The notes below the pieces were generated by a model. The model was not told the DNA's origin. It worked only from the letters and a program-made list of their open reading frames with translations, and made no database searches. The position numbers and the translations under genes are program-made. Positions 8,973-17,967 of a stretch of DNA of 64,000 nt are shown piece after piece. Source of the stretch: Agromyces italicus DSM 16388 (GTDB taxonomy: Bacteria; Actinomycetota; Actinomycetes; Actinomycetales; Microbacteriaceae); NCBI RefSeq assembly GCF_000421545.1, contig NZ_ATXF01000012.1, positions 62,001 through 126,000 on the forward strand. Direction: 5' to 3'. How positions within the stretch are numbered: position 1 is the first letter of the stretch; each line of letters begins with the position of its first letter.

Positions 8973-9398
8973 ATGGCAATCACGAGTGAAGCGACGACGG
9001 TCTGGAAGGGCACGCTGTTCGAGGGCTCGGGCGACGTCGGCCTGGACTCCTCGGGGCTCGCGAGCTTCCCCGTCAACTGGAAGGCCCGCTCCGAGGGCGT
9101 GGCGAACACGACGAATCCGGAAGAACTGCTCGCGGCGGCGCACTCCTCGTGCTTCTCGATGGCGCTGTCGCTCGCGCTCGCCCAGGCGGGCAAGCCCGCC
9201 GAGAGCATCCAGACGACCGCGGCGGTGACCTTCGAGGCCGGCAAGGGCGTGCTCGGCAGCCACCTGCTCGTGAGCGCCCGGGTGCCCGGTCTCAGCGAGG
9301 CCGAGTTCGAGGCCTTCGCGAACGACGCGAAAGCCGGCTGCCCGATCTCGCAGGCCCTCGCCGGCATCCCGATCACGATCGAAGCCGAACTCGCCTGA
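8973..9398 (+). CDS. OsmC/Ohr family peroxiredoxin
   Basis: 141-residue thiol peroxidase of the OsmC subfamily. The paired reactive cysteines are in AAHSSCFSMAL (about residue 56) and AKAGCPISQAL (about residue 116), with GTLFEGSG and TNPEELLAAAH as OsmC-subfamily marks. It likely reduces organic hydroperoxides in the cytoplasm. The ribosome site GTGGAGGAACCCG precedes the ATG. The next gene starts three bases after its stop, so the two are probably cotranscribed. Confidence 0.93.
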   Translation: MAITSEATTVWKGTLFEGSGDVGLDSSGLASFPVNWKARSEGVANTTNPEELLAAAHSSCFSMALSLALAQAGKPAESIQTTAAVTFEAGKGVLGSHLLVSARVPGLSEAEFEAFANDAKAGCPISQALAGIPITIEAELA

Positions 9399-9401
9399 GC
9401 G

Positions 9402-10307
9402 ATGCGGGTCCTGATCGCCGGCGCCTCGGGGTTCATCGGTGCGCCGCTCGTGGAGCGACTGCGTCACGAGGGTCATGAGGTCACCAGGCTCGTGCGGCGG
9501 CGGGCGCAGGCGGATGACGAGGTGTCGTGGTCGCCCGCGGCGGGCATCATCGACTTCACGGTGATGGATCGGGTCGACGCGGTCGTCAATCTCGCGGGTG
9601 TCTCGCTCGCGCGGCTGCCCTGGACCAAGGGCTACCGGGGCGAGATCCTCGACTCGCGCATCGGCGTGACACGCACGCTCGCCGACGCGATGCGCAAGGC
9701 CCGCGACGCGCCGTCGGTGTTTCTCAGCGCCTCGGCGGCCGGCTACTACGGCGACCGCCCAGGCGAGCTCCTCACCGAGTACTCGAGCGCCGGAACGGGG
9801 TTCTTGGCCGACGTCGTCGCGAAATGGGAGCGGGCCGCGACGCTCGCCCCAGAGGAGACGCGCACCGTGCACGTGCGGACCGGGCTCGTGATCGGCGAGG
9901 GCGGCGCGATGCAGCGCGTCGGCACGCTGACGAAACTGGGCGTGTCGGGGCGGCTCGGCACCGGCGGCCAGCACTGGCCGTGGGTCGCACTCGACGACGA
10001 GGTGGGCGGGCTCGTGCACCTGCTCGACTCGAAGCTGTCGGGCCCGGTGAACTTCGCGGGCCCCACGCCCGCGACCGCCGACCGGGTGATGACGGCGATG
10101 GCCGAGCGCATGAACCGCCCGTACGCCTTCGGAATACCAGAGCGCATGCTCGAGCTCGCGCTCGGCTCCGCCGCCGACGAACTGCTGCTCGCGAGCCAGA
10201 AGGTCAGGCCGCAGCGCCTCATCGACGACGGCTACCGGTTCACCCACCCGACGGTCGAGTCGGCGCTCGACGCCATGCTCAGCGTGAAGCGCGATCGAGC
10301 TCGATAG
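9402..10307 (+). CDS. TIGR01777-type NAD(P)-dependent epimerase-like protein
   Basis: 301-residue extended short-chain dehydrogenase fold of the TIGR01777 (YfcH/SulA-like) family, whose physiological reaction is not settled. The Rossmann motif GASGFIGAPLVERL is at the N-terminus, with SASAAGYYGDRP at the active-site region. The C-terminal domain has NFAGPTPATADRVM. It follows the OsmC gene by three bases. Its 3' end overlaps the convergent TPR-like gene by 29 bases. Confidence 0.92.
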   Translation: MRVLIAGASGFIGAPLVERLRHEGHEVTRLVRRRAQADDEVSWSPAAGIIDFTVMDRVDAVVNLAGVSLARLPWTKGYRGEILDSRIGVTRTLADAMRKARDAPSVFLSASAAGYYGDRPGELLTEYSSAGTGFLADVVAKWERAATLAPEETRTVHVRTGLVIGEGGAMQRVGTLTKLGVSGRLGTGGQHWPWVALDDEVGGLVHLLDSKLSGPVNFAGPTPATADRVMTAMAERMNRPYAFGIPERMLELALGSAADELLLASQKVRPQRLIDDGYRFTHPTVESALDAMLSVKRDRAR

Positions 10308-10719
10308 CCTGTCTGACGGCCTGCCGCGCGCGTCGGCGGTCACCCGCCGCGTCGTAGGCGAGTCCGAGCCGGAGCCAGGCCCGCCACGAGTCGGGTTCGG
10401 CCTCGGCCGCGTCCTTGAACCGGCCGAACTCGGCGCCTGCGGCGGCGCGGTCGGCGCGACCGCTCGGCAGCAGCGGCAGCCCGAGGTCGAGCCCACCCTC
10501 CGACTCGAGCCGCTTCACGAGCGCCTGGGAGCGGACACCGAACGAGAGTTCACGCCACAGCGCCCACACCGCGATGATCGGCAGCACGATGAGCGCGATC
10601 CCCATCGCGACCGCGACCGGCTCGCCGGTCATGACGAACTGCACGGCGCGCCAGCCGACGAGGGCGAGGTAGAGGGCGAGCAGGGCGGCCATGATGAGCG
10701 CGCCCACCTTGATGGTCAT
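10279..10719 (-). CDS. Membrane protein with a C-terminal TPR-like unit
   Basis: 146 residues, function unknown. Two N-terminal membrane segments (about residues 5-23 and 34-54) are followed by a cytoplasmic helical tail. The last 50 residues (AEAEPDSWRAWLRLGLAYDAAGDRRRARQAVRQAIE) read as one tetratricopeptide repeat. The ATG overlaps the dapB stop (ATGA), so it is coupled to dapB. A similar small membrane gene commonly trails dapB in related actinobacteria, which I state from memory. It overlaps the convergent gene downstream by 29 bases. Confidence 0.82.
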   Translation of the reverse strand: MTIKVGALIMAALLALYLALVGWRAVQFVMTGEPVAVAMGIALIVLPIIAVWALWRELSFGVRSQALVKRLESEGGLDLGLPLLPSGRADRAAAGAEFGRFKDAAEAEPDSWRAWLRLGLAYDAAGDRRRARQAVRQAIELDRASR

Positions 10720-11468
10720 CGGTCGGCACCCGGCAGGCCCAGGTCGAGCAGCGCGTCGAGGCCGACGGTGACGCCGGATGCCTCGGGCGCGCGCCGCAGC
10801 GCGAGCAGGATCCCGGCCTCGTATGAGCTCGGCGAGAGGGTCGAGTGCGTGAACGAGAGCGTCTCGCCGTCGCCCCCCATGATGACCCGCTGCTCGGCGA
10901 GCACGCCCGACATGCGGAGACTGTGCACCGGCACGCCCGACACGAGTTGGCCCCGTGCGCGCTGGTCGGCGTGCGGCGCCGCGACCGGCCCGGCCGCGCC
11001 GCGGCCCTCGCCGATGAGTTCGGCGGTGCGCACCGCGGTGCCCGAGGGCGAGTCGACCTTGCCCGCGTGGTGGGCCTCGATGATCTCGATCGAGTCGAAG
11101 TAGGGCGCGGCGAGGGCGGCGAAGGCCGTCGCCAGCACGCTGCCGATCGAGAAGTTCGGCACGAACAGGACGGCACGGGCATCGTCGCCGGCGCGCACCG
11201 AACGGGCGATCTCGGCAATGCGATCGCTCGACCAGCCCGAGGTGCCGACGACGATCGGGATGCCGGCGCCCACAGCGAACTCGACGATCGACGAGCTCGC
11301 GGCGGGGTGGGTGGCGTCGAACGCGACGTCGGCCCCGAGCATCTCGTCGAGGCTCGAACGGGAATCGAGCGCCGCGTGCAGTTCGAGGTCGTCGGCCGCC
11401 TCGATGAGTCGGATCGCCAGCTGCCCCATCTTGCCCGTGGCTCCGGCCACGGCGACCTTGATCGTCAC
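10716..11468 (-). CDS. dapB: 4-hydroxy-tetrahydrodipicolinate reductase
   Basis: 250-residue NAD(P)H-dependent reductase, the step after DapA in diaminopimelate and lysine synthesis. The Rossmann motif VAVAGATGKMGQLAI, the DATHP and GTSGWS loops and the active-site region EAHHAGKVDSPSGTAVRTAE (catalytic H and K) are all present. The length is normal. It is divergent from the GNAT gene with a 36-base gap. Confidence 0.97.
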   Translation of the reverse strand: MTIKVAVAGATGKMGQLAIRLIEAADDLELHAALDSRSSLDEMLGADVAFDATHPAASSSIVEFAVGAGIPIVVGTSGWSSDRIAEIARSVRAGDDARAVLFVPNFSIGSVLATAFAALAAPYFDSIEIIEAHHAGKVDSPSGTAVRTAELIGEGRGAAGPVAAPHADQRARGQLVSGVPVHSLRMSGVLAEQRVIMGGDGETLSFTHSTLSPSSYEAGILLALRRAPEASGVTVGLDALLDLGLPGADR

Positions 11469-11504
11469 CGGGCCAGCCTAGCAAGCGGCGAATATGCTCG
11501 AGGC

Positions 11505-11990
11505 ATGCTGCGATTCCGCGACGCCGCCGTCACCGACCGCGACGCCCACGCCCTCCTCGAGGCCTACTTCGCCGAGCGAGCGCTCGGCTTCCCGGCCGAG
11601 CAGGGCGAGTACCGACCGACATTCCCGGATGCTGCGCAGTTCACGCCGCCCGCGGGCGTGTTCCTCGTCGTGGCCGACGACGAGCACGACGGCGGGCTCG
11701 TCGGCTGCGGGGGCGTGCGGCGCATCCAGCGGCGCCCCGAGACCTTCGAGGTGCGCTTCGAGGTGAAGCACCTCTGGCTCGCGCCCGCGGCCCGCGGCCG
11801 CGGCGAGGGCCGTCGCCTGCTCGAAGAGCTCGAGCGCCGCGCCGTCGAGTACGGCGCGCAGGAGCTGGTGCTCGACACGAATGCGAACCTCGAAGCCGCG
11901 GGCGGCCTCTACCGCTCGGCCGGGTACTCCCCCGTCGAGCCCTACAACGCCAACCCGAACGCGACCGACTGGTTCGGCAAGCGGGTCTGA
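11505..11990 (+). CDS. GNAT family N-acetyltransferase
   Basis: 161-residue acetyltransferase. The acetyl-CoA pocket is seen as LWLAPAARGRGEGRRLLEELER (Q/RxxGxG/A loop), followed by LVLDTNANLEAAGGLYRSAGY with the C-terminal beta-bulge arrangement and a terminal ATDWFGKRV. The acceptor is unknown. It reads divergently from dapB and converges with the phosphatase gene ten bases after its stop. Confidence 0.9.
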   Translation: MLRFRDAAVTDRDAHALLEAYFAERALGFPAEQGEYRPTFPDAAQFTPPAGVFLVVADDEHDGGLVGCGGVRRIQRRPETFEVRFEVKHLWLAPAARGRGEGRRLLEELERRAVEYGAQELVLDTNANLEAAGGLYRSAGYSPVEPYNANPNATDWFGKRV

Positions 11991-12000
11991 GGCGTACCGC

Positions 12001-12603
12001 TCAGATCGTGTACGGCTCGGGCAGCCCGCTGCGCAGCTCGGGCGGCAGGTGCGCGAGGTCGTTGTGCGAGACGAGGCTCCACGGGCGGCCCGGCCTCTGG
12101 CTGAGCACGGTCAACCCGCAGTTCGCCTGGTTGACCGACACCCAGCGCCAGTCGGGGGCACCGAGCACCTCGCGCACGAACCAGCCGATGACGAAGTTGT
12201 GCGTGATGAGCAGTTCATGGCGGTCTTCGCGGTGCGACCGCAGGAACTCGGCGACGGCGTCGGCCATCTGCGCGCTGCCGGCTTCGATCTCCTCCTCGGT
12301 CACCGAACCGAAGAACGGGTCGTAAACCTTCGGCGTCTCGGGTGCGGGGCCCGATGGGATGCAGTCGAACAGCAACGGCGAGGGTTCGGGGTCGAGCGCC
12401 GGCATCTTCGCCGCGATGATCTCGGCCGTCTCGCTCGCCCGCTGCAGCGGCGAATGCCAGGCGTGGTCGAAGGGGATGCCGCCGAGGCGCTCGGCGAGGA
12501 GTTCGGCCTGGCGGCGACCGCGGGGCGACAGCGGCCCGTCGGGAAGGCCGTGCTCGGCGTCGATCTGCTCGCCGTGTCGCACGAGGTAGAGGTGATGGGT
12601 CAC
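12001..12603 (-). CDS. Histidine phosphatase (phosphoglycerate mutase-like) family protein
   Basis: 200 residues. The N-terminal catalytic motif is LYLVRHGEQ with the phospho-accepting histidine near residue 9. The second histidine is in LLITHNFVIGWFV. Between them lie GPLSPRGRRQAELLAERL and HSPLQRASETAEII, standard for the broad-specificity branch. The substrate cannot be assigned. I place the start at a GTG (12601-12603), since the motif begins immediately after. The frame upstream has no family support. It lies 28 bases downstream of the M16 peptidase on the same strand, between it and dapB. Confidence 0.9.
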   Translation of the reverse strand: MTHHLYLVRHGEQIDAEHGLPDGPLSPRGRRQAELLAERLGGIPFDHAWHSPLQRASETAEIIAAKMPALDPEPSPLLFDCIPSGPAPETPKVYDPFFGSVTEEEIEAGSAQMADAVAEFLRSHREDRHELLITHNFVIGWFVREVLGAPDWRWVSVNQANCGLTVLSQRPGRPWSLVSHNDLAHLPPELRSGLPEPYTI

Positions 12604-12631
12604 GGGCCTGCTCCTGTAGGGATCGCGTCGC

Positions 12632-14017
12632 TCAGGCGACGTCGGTGCTCGGCGCGAGCTGGTCGGCTGCGCCGGTGAAGGCCGACTCGTCGATCGCGCC
12701 CACGGCGACGAGCGAGAACGGCTGGGCGGCGAGGTCGCTCGCGAGGGCCTGCACATCGTCGACGGTGACGCGTGCGACGCGCCGGAGCGCCTCGTCGAGG
12801 TCGACGAATTCGCCGAGGGTGAGTTCTGAGCGCCCGAGCCGCGACATGCGGGTGTCGGAGTCTTCGAGCGCGAGTGCCGAAGCGCCGGCGAGCTGGCCGC
12901 CTGCGCGCTCGAGTTCTTCGGGCGTCACGCCGTCACGGGCGAGGCGCCCGAGCTCGTCGCGCATGAGCTCGGCGACGGTGCCGGCCTTGGCGGGCGAGCA
13001 CCCCGCGTACATGCCGAAGAGCCCCGCATCGGAGTACGCCGGCGCGAAGGAGTAGACGGAGTACGCGAGTCCGCGCCGCTCGCGGATCTGCTGGAACAGC
13101 CGCGACGACATGCCCGAACCGAAGATCGCGTTGAGCACGCTCATCGTCACCCTGCGCTCGTCGGTCGCGACGAGCGCAGGCGCGCCGAGCAGCAGGTTCA
13201 CCTGTTCGGTTGGTCGTTCTACGACGGTCAGCGGATGCCCCGGGGCGAGCGCGGAGGGCACGATGGCCCGGCGCGCGACGGGTTCGCCGGGTTCGTCGAG
13301 GCGCCAGCCGCCCGCGGTGAGCGCACGGCCGAGTTCGGCGACGAGCTCGTCGTGGTCGACCGCGCCGGCGACGCTCACCACCAGGTCTTGCGGGCGGTAG
13401 TTGGCCCGATAGTGTTCGGCGACCGCGCCGCGGGTGGCGGCTTGGATGGTGCCGGTGTTGCCGCCGATCGGGCGGCCGAGCGGGTGGGTGCCGAGCACGG
13501 CCTGGAAGAAGCGTTCGTTCGCGACGTCGGCCGGATCGTCGCCGGCCATCGAGAGTTCTTCGAGGATGACGCCGCGTTCGGTCTCGAACTCGTCGGGGTC
13601 GAGAAGCGAGGAGGTGAACATGTCGGCGAGCACGGTGATCGCCATCGGCAGGTCTCGGTCTTGAACCTTGGCGTAGTAGCAGGTGTACTCCTTCGCCGTG
13701 AGCGCGTTGTGCTCACCGCCGACCGCGTCGAAGGCGATCGCGATGTCGAGCGCGGTGCGGCTCGGAGTGCCCTTGAACAGGAGGTGCTCGAGGAAGTGGG
13801 TCGATCCGAGGCTCGCGGGCCCCGAGGCATCCGCATGCTGCTCGTCGCGCGAGCCGACCGCGACCCAGAAGCCGATCGTCACACTGCGACTGCCGGGCAC
13901 CTGCTCGCTGAGCACCCGCACCCCCGATGGGAGCACCGAACGCCGCACACGCGAGCCGCCCGTCGCCTCGAAGGAGAGCTCGGCCTGGCCGAGAGGGAGG
14001 TGGACGGCGCCGTTCAT
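12632..14017 (-). CDS. M16 family zinc peptidase (processing-peptidase type)
   Basis: 461-residue M16B peptidase. The inverted zinc motif HFLEH is at about residue 82 (GSTHFLEHLLFKGT), and the third ligand lies in the ERGVILEELSM helix. The C-terminal non-catalytic domain contains the RRGLAYSVYSF signature. Length and domain order match the pnp-linked actinobacterial peptidase. In many relatives it directly follows pnp. Here pnp lies about 15.6 kb upstream on the same strand. The role is probably peptide or signal peptide turnover, unproven. Confidence 0.95.
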   Translation of the reverse strand: MNGAVHLPLGQAELSFEATGGSRVRRSVLPSGVRVLSEQVPGSRSVTIGFWVAVGSRDEQHADASGPASLGSTHFLEHLLFKGTPSRTALDIAIAFDAVGGEHNALTAKEYTCYYAKVQDRDLPMAITVLADMFTSSLLDPDEFETERGVILEELSMAGDDPADVANERFFQAVLGTHPLGRPIGGNTGTIQAATRGAVAEHYRANYRPQDLVVSVAGAVDHDELVAELGRALTAGGWRLDEPGEPVARRAIVPSALAPGHPLTVVERPTEQVNLLLGAPALVATDERRVTMSVLNAIFGSGMSSRLFQQIRERRGLAYSVYSFAPAYSDAGLFGMYAGCSPAKAGTVAELMRDELGRLARDGVTPEELERAGGQLAGASALALEDSDTRMSRLGRSELTLGEFVDLDEALRRVARVTVDDVQALASDLAAQPFSLVAVGAIDESAFTGAADQLAPSTDVA

Positions 14018-14060
14018 CCTGAACAGCCTATGTCACTCCCCCGTCGAATACGGGATGGGT

Positions 14061-15167
14061 TCACGCCGAGGCGCGGTCGAGTTCCACGAGTTCGGAACGG
14101 GTCAGCTCGACCGCCGCAGCGGAGACCAGCGCGTCGACCTGTTCGGGCTTCGTCGCGCTCGCGACGGGCGCGGCCACCGTCGGCTTCGCGAGCAGCCAGG
14201 CGAGGGCGATCGTGGCGGGCTGCATGCCGCGGGCGAAGGCCACCGAGTCGAGCGCGGCGAGCACCCGGTGCCCTCGGCGCCCGAGGTGGCGCGCCTGGCG
14301 GGCCCCCCGAGCGTCGTGCCTGACATCGGCCCGACGGCGCACCTGGCCGCCGAGGAAGCCGTTCGCGAGCGCGAAGTACGGCAGCACGGCGAGCCCCTGC
14401 GCGTGGGCGACGAGCTCGGGCGCCCCTTCGAAGGCGCGCCGTTCCATGAGGTTGTACCGAGTCGTGTACGTCTCGAACCGCGGCAGGCCGTTGGCGGCGA
14501 GAACCCTGGCTTCGATGAGGCGCTCGGGGCTGAAGTCGGAGGCGCCGATCGCGCCGACCTTGCCCGCCGCGATGAGCGCGTCGATCGCGCCGAGGCTCTC
14601 CTCCAGGGGCACATCGGGGTCTTCGCCGTGGAAGTGCACGAGGTCGATGCGTTCGACGCCGAGCCGCGAGAGCGACCCATCGACCGCAGCGTTGATCTGC
14701 GCGGGTGCGAGGCCCGCGGCATCGGCGTGACGACCGATCTTCGTCAAGACCCGGACGCGGTCGCGGGTTCGCCTCGACTCCATCCACATGCCGATGATCG
14801 ACTCGCTGCGCCCGGCGACGTAGCTGTCGGCGGTGTCGATGAGGGAGCCGCCGACGGAGACGAAACGATCGAGCACGGCGAAGGCCTCGTCGGCCCCGAG
14901 CGTCCAGCCGAAGGTGCTCGCGCCCAGTACGACCGGATGCGCCGTGAGCCCCGTGCCGCCGATGGCGACGCGGGCGGGGACGATGATCGGGCCCGACAAC
15001 GGGTTGGATGCGATCGTCTCGACTCGCGAGCGCGCGAGGTCACCGTTCAGGGCCGCACCGGATGCCGCTGCGCCGGCCTCGATCGCGACGTCGCCGAACT
15101 CCATCTCGGCGACCGCTGCCCCCGCAACGCTCGCCGAGCCCGGCCGATAGCTGTGTCGTCTCGCCAC
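14061..15167 (-). CDS. Aldo/keto reductase
   Basis: NADPH-type (beta/alpha)8 oxidoreductase of about 368 residues. SLIDTADSYVAGRSE carries the catalytic aspartate and tyrosine. VLTKIGRH holds the catalytic lysine, LVHFHGEDPDV the histidine, and VASATKPEQVDAL the cofactor site. I use the GTG at 15167 because a strong GGAGGAGG box precedes it. That adds a 90-residue N-terminal lead before the barrel which is longer than usual for the family, so an internal start is possible. No partner genes indicate a substrate. Confidence 0.88.
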   Translation of the reverse strand: MARRHSYRPGSASVAGAAVAEMEFGDVAIEAGAAASGAALNGDLARSRVETIASNPLSGPIIVPARVAIGGTGLTAHPVVLGASTFGWTLGADEAFAVLDRFVSVGGSLIDTADSYVAGRSESIIGMWMESRRTRDRVRVLTKIGRHADAAGLAPAQINAAVDGSLSRLGVERIDLVHFHGEDPDVPLEESLGAIDALIAAGKVGAIGASDFSPERLIEARVLAANGLPRFETYTTRYNLMERRAFEGAPELVAHAQGLAVLPYFALANGFLGGQVRRRADVRHDARGARQARHLGRRGHRVLAALDSVAFARGMQPATIALAWLLAKPTVAAPVASATKPEQVDALVSAAAVELTRSELVELDRASA

Positions 15168-15324
15168 CCGTCCCCTCCTCCCCAGGATTGGGTTCGAGAA
15201 TACGCATGCTGTCCCCCGTTTCGAGCACTGACGGCCCAACACGGGGTGAACTGTTATCGAATCGTTTGAAGCGGCCCGGATCCGTGCCCTCATCGGGGGT
15301 CGGCGTCCTTCATCACGAACCCGC

Positions 15325-16140
15325 TCACGCGCGGCGCAGGACCGCCTCGGCCTGGGCGAGCAACGGCGCGTCGACCATCGCCCCGCGGAAGGCGAAGACC
15401 CCGCGTTCGCTCCGGGCCGCCTCGAGGACGGCATGCGCCCACTCGACCCGCTCGGCGCTCGGCCGGTACGCGGCACGGACGACCTCCACCTGCGCGGGGT
15501 GGATGCACGCGGTCGCGGCGAACCCGACGGCCGCGGCATCCTCGGCCTCGTCACGGAGGCCATCGGTGTCGGCGATATCGAGGTGCACCGCGTCGATCGC
15601 GGCGACGCCGTGCGCTCCGGCCGCGACCAGCACGCGCGAGCGCGCATGCCGGGCGACCTCGCGGTACGCCCCGTCGGCCGCCCGGCTCGACGACCCGCCG
15701 AGCGAGGCGACGAGGTCTTCGGCCCCCCACATGAGCGCCGACACGTTCGGGATCGCGGCGATCTCCGGCGCTGCGAGCACCCCCTTCGCGGTCTCGCAGA
15801 GCGAGATGACCTCGAACTCGGCGAGGTCGACGAGATCGGCGGTGCCCTCGCACTTCGCGAGCATCACCGTGCGATAGTCGGTCGCGGCGAGCGCGGCGAG
15901 GTCGTCGGCGAAGCCGTCGCCGTCCGCCGGGTTCACCCGCACGATCACCCGCTCGGGATCGAGCGGCCTCGAGACGAGCGCGACCCTCGCCGCGTGCTTC
16001 GCGTCGGGAGCGACCGCGTCCTCGAGGTCGATGATCACGGCGTCGGCCCGGTCGAGGGCCTTCGCGTAGCGCTCGGGGCGGTCGGCCGGGCAGAAGAGGA
16101 TCGCCGGGCCGAATCGGAAGCGGGGATGCGCGGACATCAT
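15325..16140 (-). CDS. citE: CitE-like HpcH/HpaI beta-hydroxyacyl-CoA lyase
   Basis: 271-residue member of the citrate-lyase-beta-like superfamily. Seen are GPAILFCPADRPERYAKAL, the acidic metal ligands in AVIIDLEDAVAPDAK, VRVNPADGDGF and SLCETAKGVLAAPEI. In Mycobacterium tuberculosis the gene at this place in the same cluster (Rv2498c) is reported to cleave HMG-CoA and (S)-citramalyl-CoA in leucine and itaconate breakdown. I infer the same last lyase step here. The start overlaps the maoC stop, so the pair is coupled. Two adjacent ATGs (16140 and 16137) are both possible. Confidence 0.9.
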   Translation of the reverse strand: MMSAHPRFRFGPAILFCPADRPERYAKALDRADAVIIDLEDAVAPDAKHAARVALVSRPLDPERVIVRVNPADGDGFADDLAALAATDYRTVMLAKCEGTADLVDLAEFEVISLCETAKGVLAAPEIAAIPNVSALMWGAEDLVASLGGSSSRAADGAYREVARHARSRVLVAAGAHGVAAIDAVHLDIADTDGLRDEAEDAAAVGFAATACIHPAQVEVVRAAYRPSAERVEWAHAVLEAARSERGVFAFRGAMVDAPLLAQAEAVLRRA

Positions 16141-16739
16141 TCCTCCTCGTCGGTGCCGTCGTGCGGCGAGGGGGCCGAATCGCCGCGCCCGCGATGCACG
16201 GCGCCGCGCCGAGGCGTCGGCGCCTCGGTCTGCCGCTGCCCCGCCTCGCGCATCCACATGAGGACGGAGCGGCGTGCGCGGGCGACCTCGACGCCGTCCT
16301 GGTTCCGCCCCACGTGCTGCAGCGTGACGATGCCCTGCCCCGGACGCGACGCGGATTCGCGCACCTCGACCACGACGGTCTCGCTGTAGAGCGTGTCGCC
16401 GTGGTACAACGGCGCCGGGAACGCGACCTCTGTGAAGCCGAGGTTCGCAACGATCGTGCCCTGCGTGAGCTGCGCCACCGACGCGCCCACGATCGTCGCG
16501 AGCGTGAACATCGAGTTCATCAGCCGTTCGCCGAACGGCTGCGTCTCGGCCCATGCGGCGTCGAGATGCAGCGACTGCGTGTTCATCGTCAGCGTCGTGA
16601 ACAGCACGTTGTCGGCCTCGGTCACCGTGCGACCCGGTCGATGCAGGTACCGGGTGCCCGGTTCGAACTCCTCGAACCAGAGCCCGCGCTGCAGCACCTC
16701 GCGGTGGACCTCCGGCAGCCCGATCGATTCCCCGGTCAT
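16137..16739 (-). CDS. MaoC-like hot-dog fold acyl-CoA hydratase
   Basis: 200 residues. FEEFEPGTRYLHRPGRTVTEADNVLFTTLTMN corresponds to the MaoC hydratase motif region, and PLYHGDTLYSETVVVEVRES to its second hot-dog strand. The C-terminal tail is low complexity and charged, ending GTDEEE. By synteny with the mycobacterial leucine cluster (Rv2499c position) it probably hydrates an enoyl-CoA such as methylglutaconyl-CoA for the coupled CitE-like lyase. That substrate is inference. It lies 51 bases downstream of the acyl-CoA dehydrogenase in the same direction. Confidence 0.9.
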   Translation of the reverse strand: MTGESIGLPEVHREVLQRGLWFEEFEPGTRYLHRPGRTVTEADNVLFTTLTMNTQSLHLDAAWAETQPFGERLMNSMFTLATIVGASVAQLTQGTIVANLGFTEVAFPAPLYHGDTLYSETVVVEVRESASRPGQGIVTLQHVGRNQDGVEVARARRSVLMWMREAGQRQTEAPTPRRGAVHRGRGDSAPSPHDGTDEEE

Positions 16740-16790
16740 CGCCGCTCCCTCCCGCCGCGGGGCGCGCCCCGCGGCATCCTTGCTCGAACG

Positions 16791-17957
16791 CTACCCCGCG
16801 AGACCCAGCTCGCGCGCGATGACCATGAGCTGCACCTCGTTCGTGCCCTCACCGATCTCGAGGATCTTCGAATCGCGGTAGTGCCGGGCCACGAGGCTCT
16901 CGTTCATGAAGCCCATGCCGCCGAAGATCTGAGTGGCGTCGCGCGAGTTGAGCATCGCCGCGTCGCTCGAGACGAGCTTCGCCATCGCGGCCTCCTTTTT
17001 GAACGGCAGCCCGGCGTCGACCCGTCGCGCCGCGTCGTGCCAGGCGAGCCGCGAGGTGTAGACGCGCGCCTGCATCTGCGCGATCGTGAAGGCGATGTAC
17101 TGGTGCGAGGCGATCGGCACCCCGAAGACGTTGCGGGTCTTCGCATACGCGAGTGCTTCGTCGAGGCAGCCCTGCGCGACCCCGGTCGCGAGCGCCGCGA
17201 TCGCGATGCGACCCTCGTCGAGCGTGCGCAGGAAGTTCGCGAAGCCGCGGCCCCGCTCGCCGAGCAGGTTCGCCGCGGGCACGCGCACGTCGTCGAAGGT
17301 CAGCGGGTGCGTGTCGGAGGCGCGCCAGCCCGACTTGTCGTAGCCGGGAGCCACCGTGAACCCCGGGGTGCCGTTCGGGACGATGATCGTCGAGAGCTCC
17401 TTCGAGACCGAGCCGTCGGAGCGGGTGCGCTCGCCCGTCACCGCCGTGACCGTGACGAACCGCGTGATCGGCGTGCCCGAATTGGTGATGAACTGCTTCG
17501 AACCGTTCACCACCCACTCGTCGCCGTCGAGCACCGCGGTGGTGCGGGTGGCACCGGCGTCCGATCCGGCCTCCGACTCGGTCAGCCCGAAGCCGGCGAG
17601 TGCGCGCCCCGCGACGAGATCGGGAAGGAGTTCGGCCTTCTGCTCGTCGGTGCCGTGACGGTGGATCGGCATCGCGCCGAGGCCGACGGCCGCCTCGAGC
17701 GTGATCGCGATCGACTGGTCGACCCGGGCGAGCGCCTCGATCGCGAGGCACAGCGCCAGGTAGTCGCCGCCCTGGCCGCCGACCTCCTCGGGGAACGGCA
17801 GGCCGAAGAGCCCGAGCTCGCCCATCTGTGCGACGACGTCCATCGAGAGCGTGTGGGTGCGGTCGGCCTCGTACGACTGCGGCGCGACGACCGTGTCGGC
17901 GAACTCGCAGACCATGTCGTACAGCTGCTGTTCTTCCGGGCTCAGCTCTGTGCTCAC
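16791..17957 (-). CDS. Short/branched-chain acyl-CoA dehydrogenase (FadE19-like)
   Basis: 388-residue flavoprotein. It has GFGLTESEAGSDAGATRTTA (FAD/substrate loop), FITNSG, LDEGRIAIAALATG and, near the C-terminus, FGGMGF and EIGEGTNEVQ with the catalytic glutamate of the SCAD/SBCAD group. In context it should oxidise isovaleryl-CoA or another branched short acyl-CoA made by the Bkd complex. I use the GTG at 17957, ten bases after the carboxylase stop. The GAGGAG box that serves it overlaps that stop. An upstream ATG would start inside the carboxylase gene. Confidence 0.93.
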   Translation of the reverse strand: MSTELSPEEQQLYDMVCEFADTVVAPQSYEADRTHTLSMDVVAQMGELGLFGLPFPEEVGGQGGDYLALCLAIEALARVDQSIAITLEAAVGLGAMPIHRHGTDEQKAELLPDLVAGRALAGFGLTESEAGSDAGATRTTAVLDGDEWVVNGSKQFITNSGTPITRFVTVTAVTGERTRSDGSVSKELSTIIVPNGTPGFTVAPGYDKSGWRASDTHPLTFDDVRVPAANLLGERGRGFANFLRTLDEGRIAIAALATGVAQGCLDEALAYAKTRNVFGVPIASHQYIAFTIAQMQARVYTSRLAWHDAARRVDAGLPFKKEAAMAKLVSSDAAMLNSRDATQIFGGMGFMNESLVARHYRDSKILEIGEGTNEVQLMVIARELGLAG

Positions 17958-17967
17958 GTCGTGCTCC

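Noticed and set aside
14061..15167. Frameshift in the aldo/keto reductase
   Set aside because: An Arg/His-rich stretch around residue 265 looked odd, but the frame stays open and the C-terminal cofactor motif follows in the same frame.
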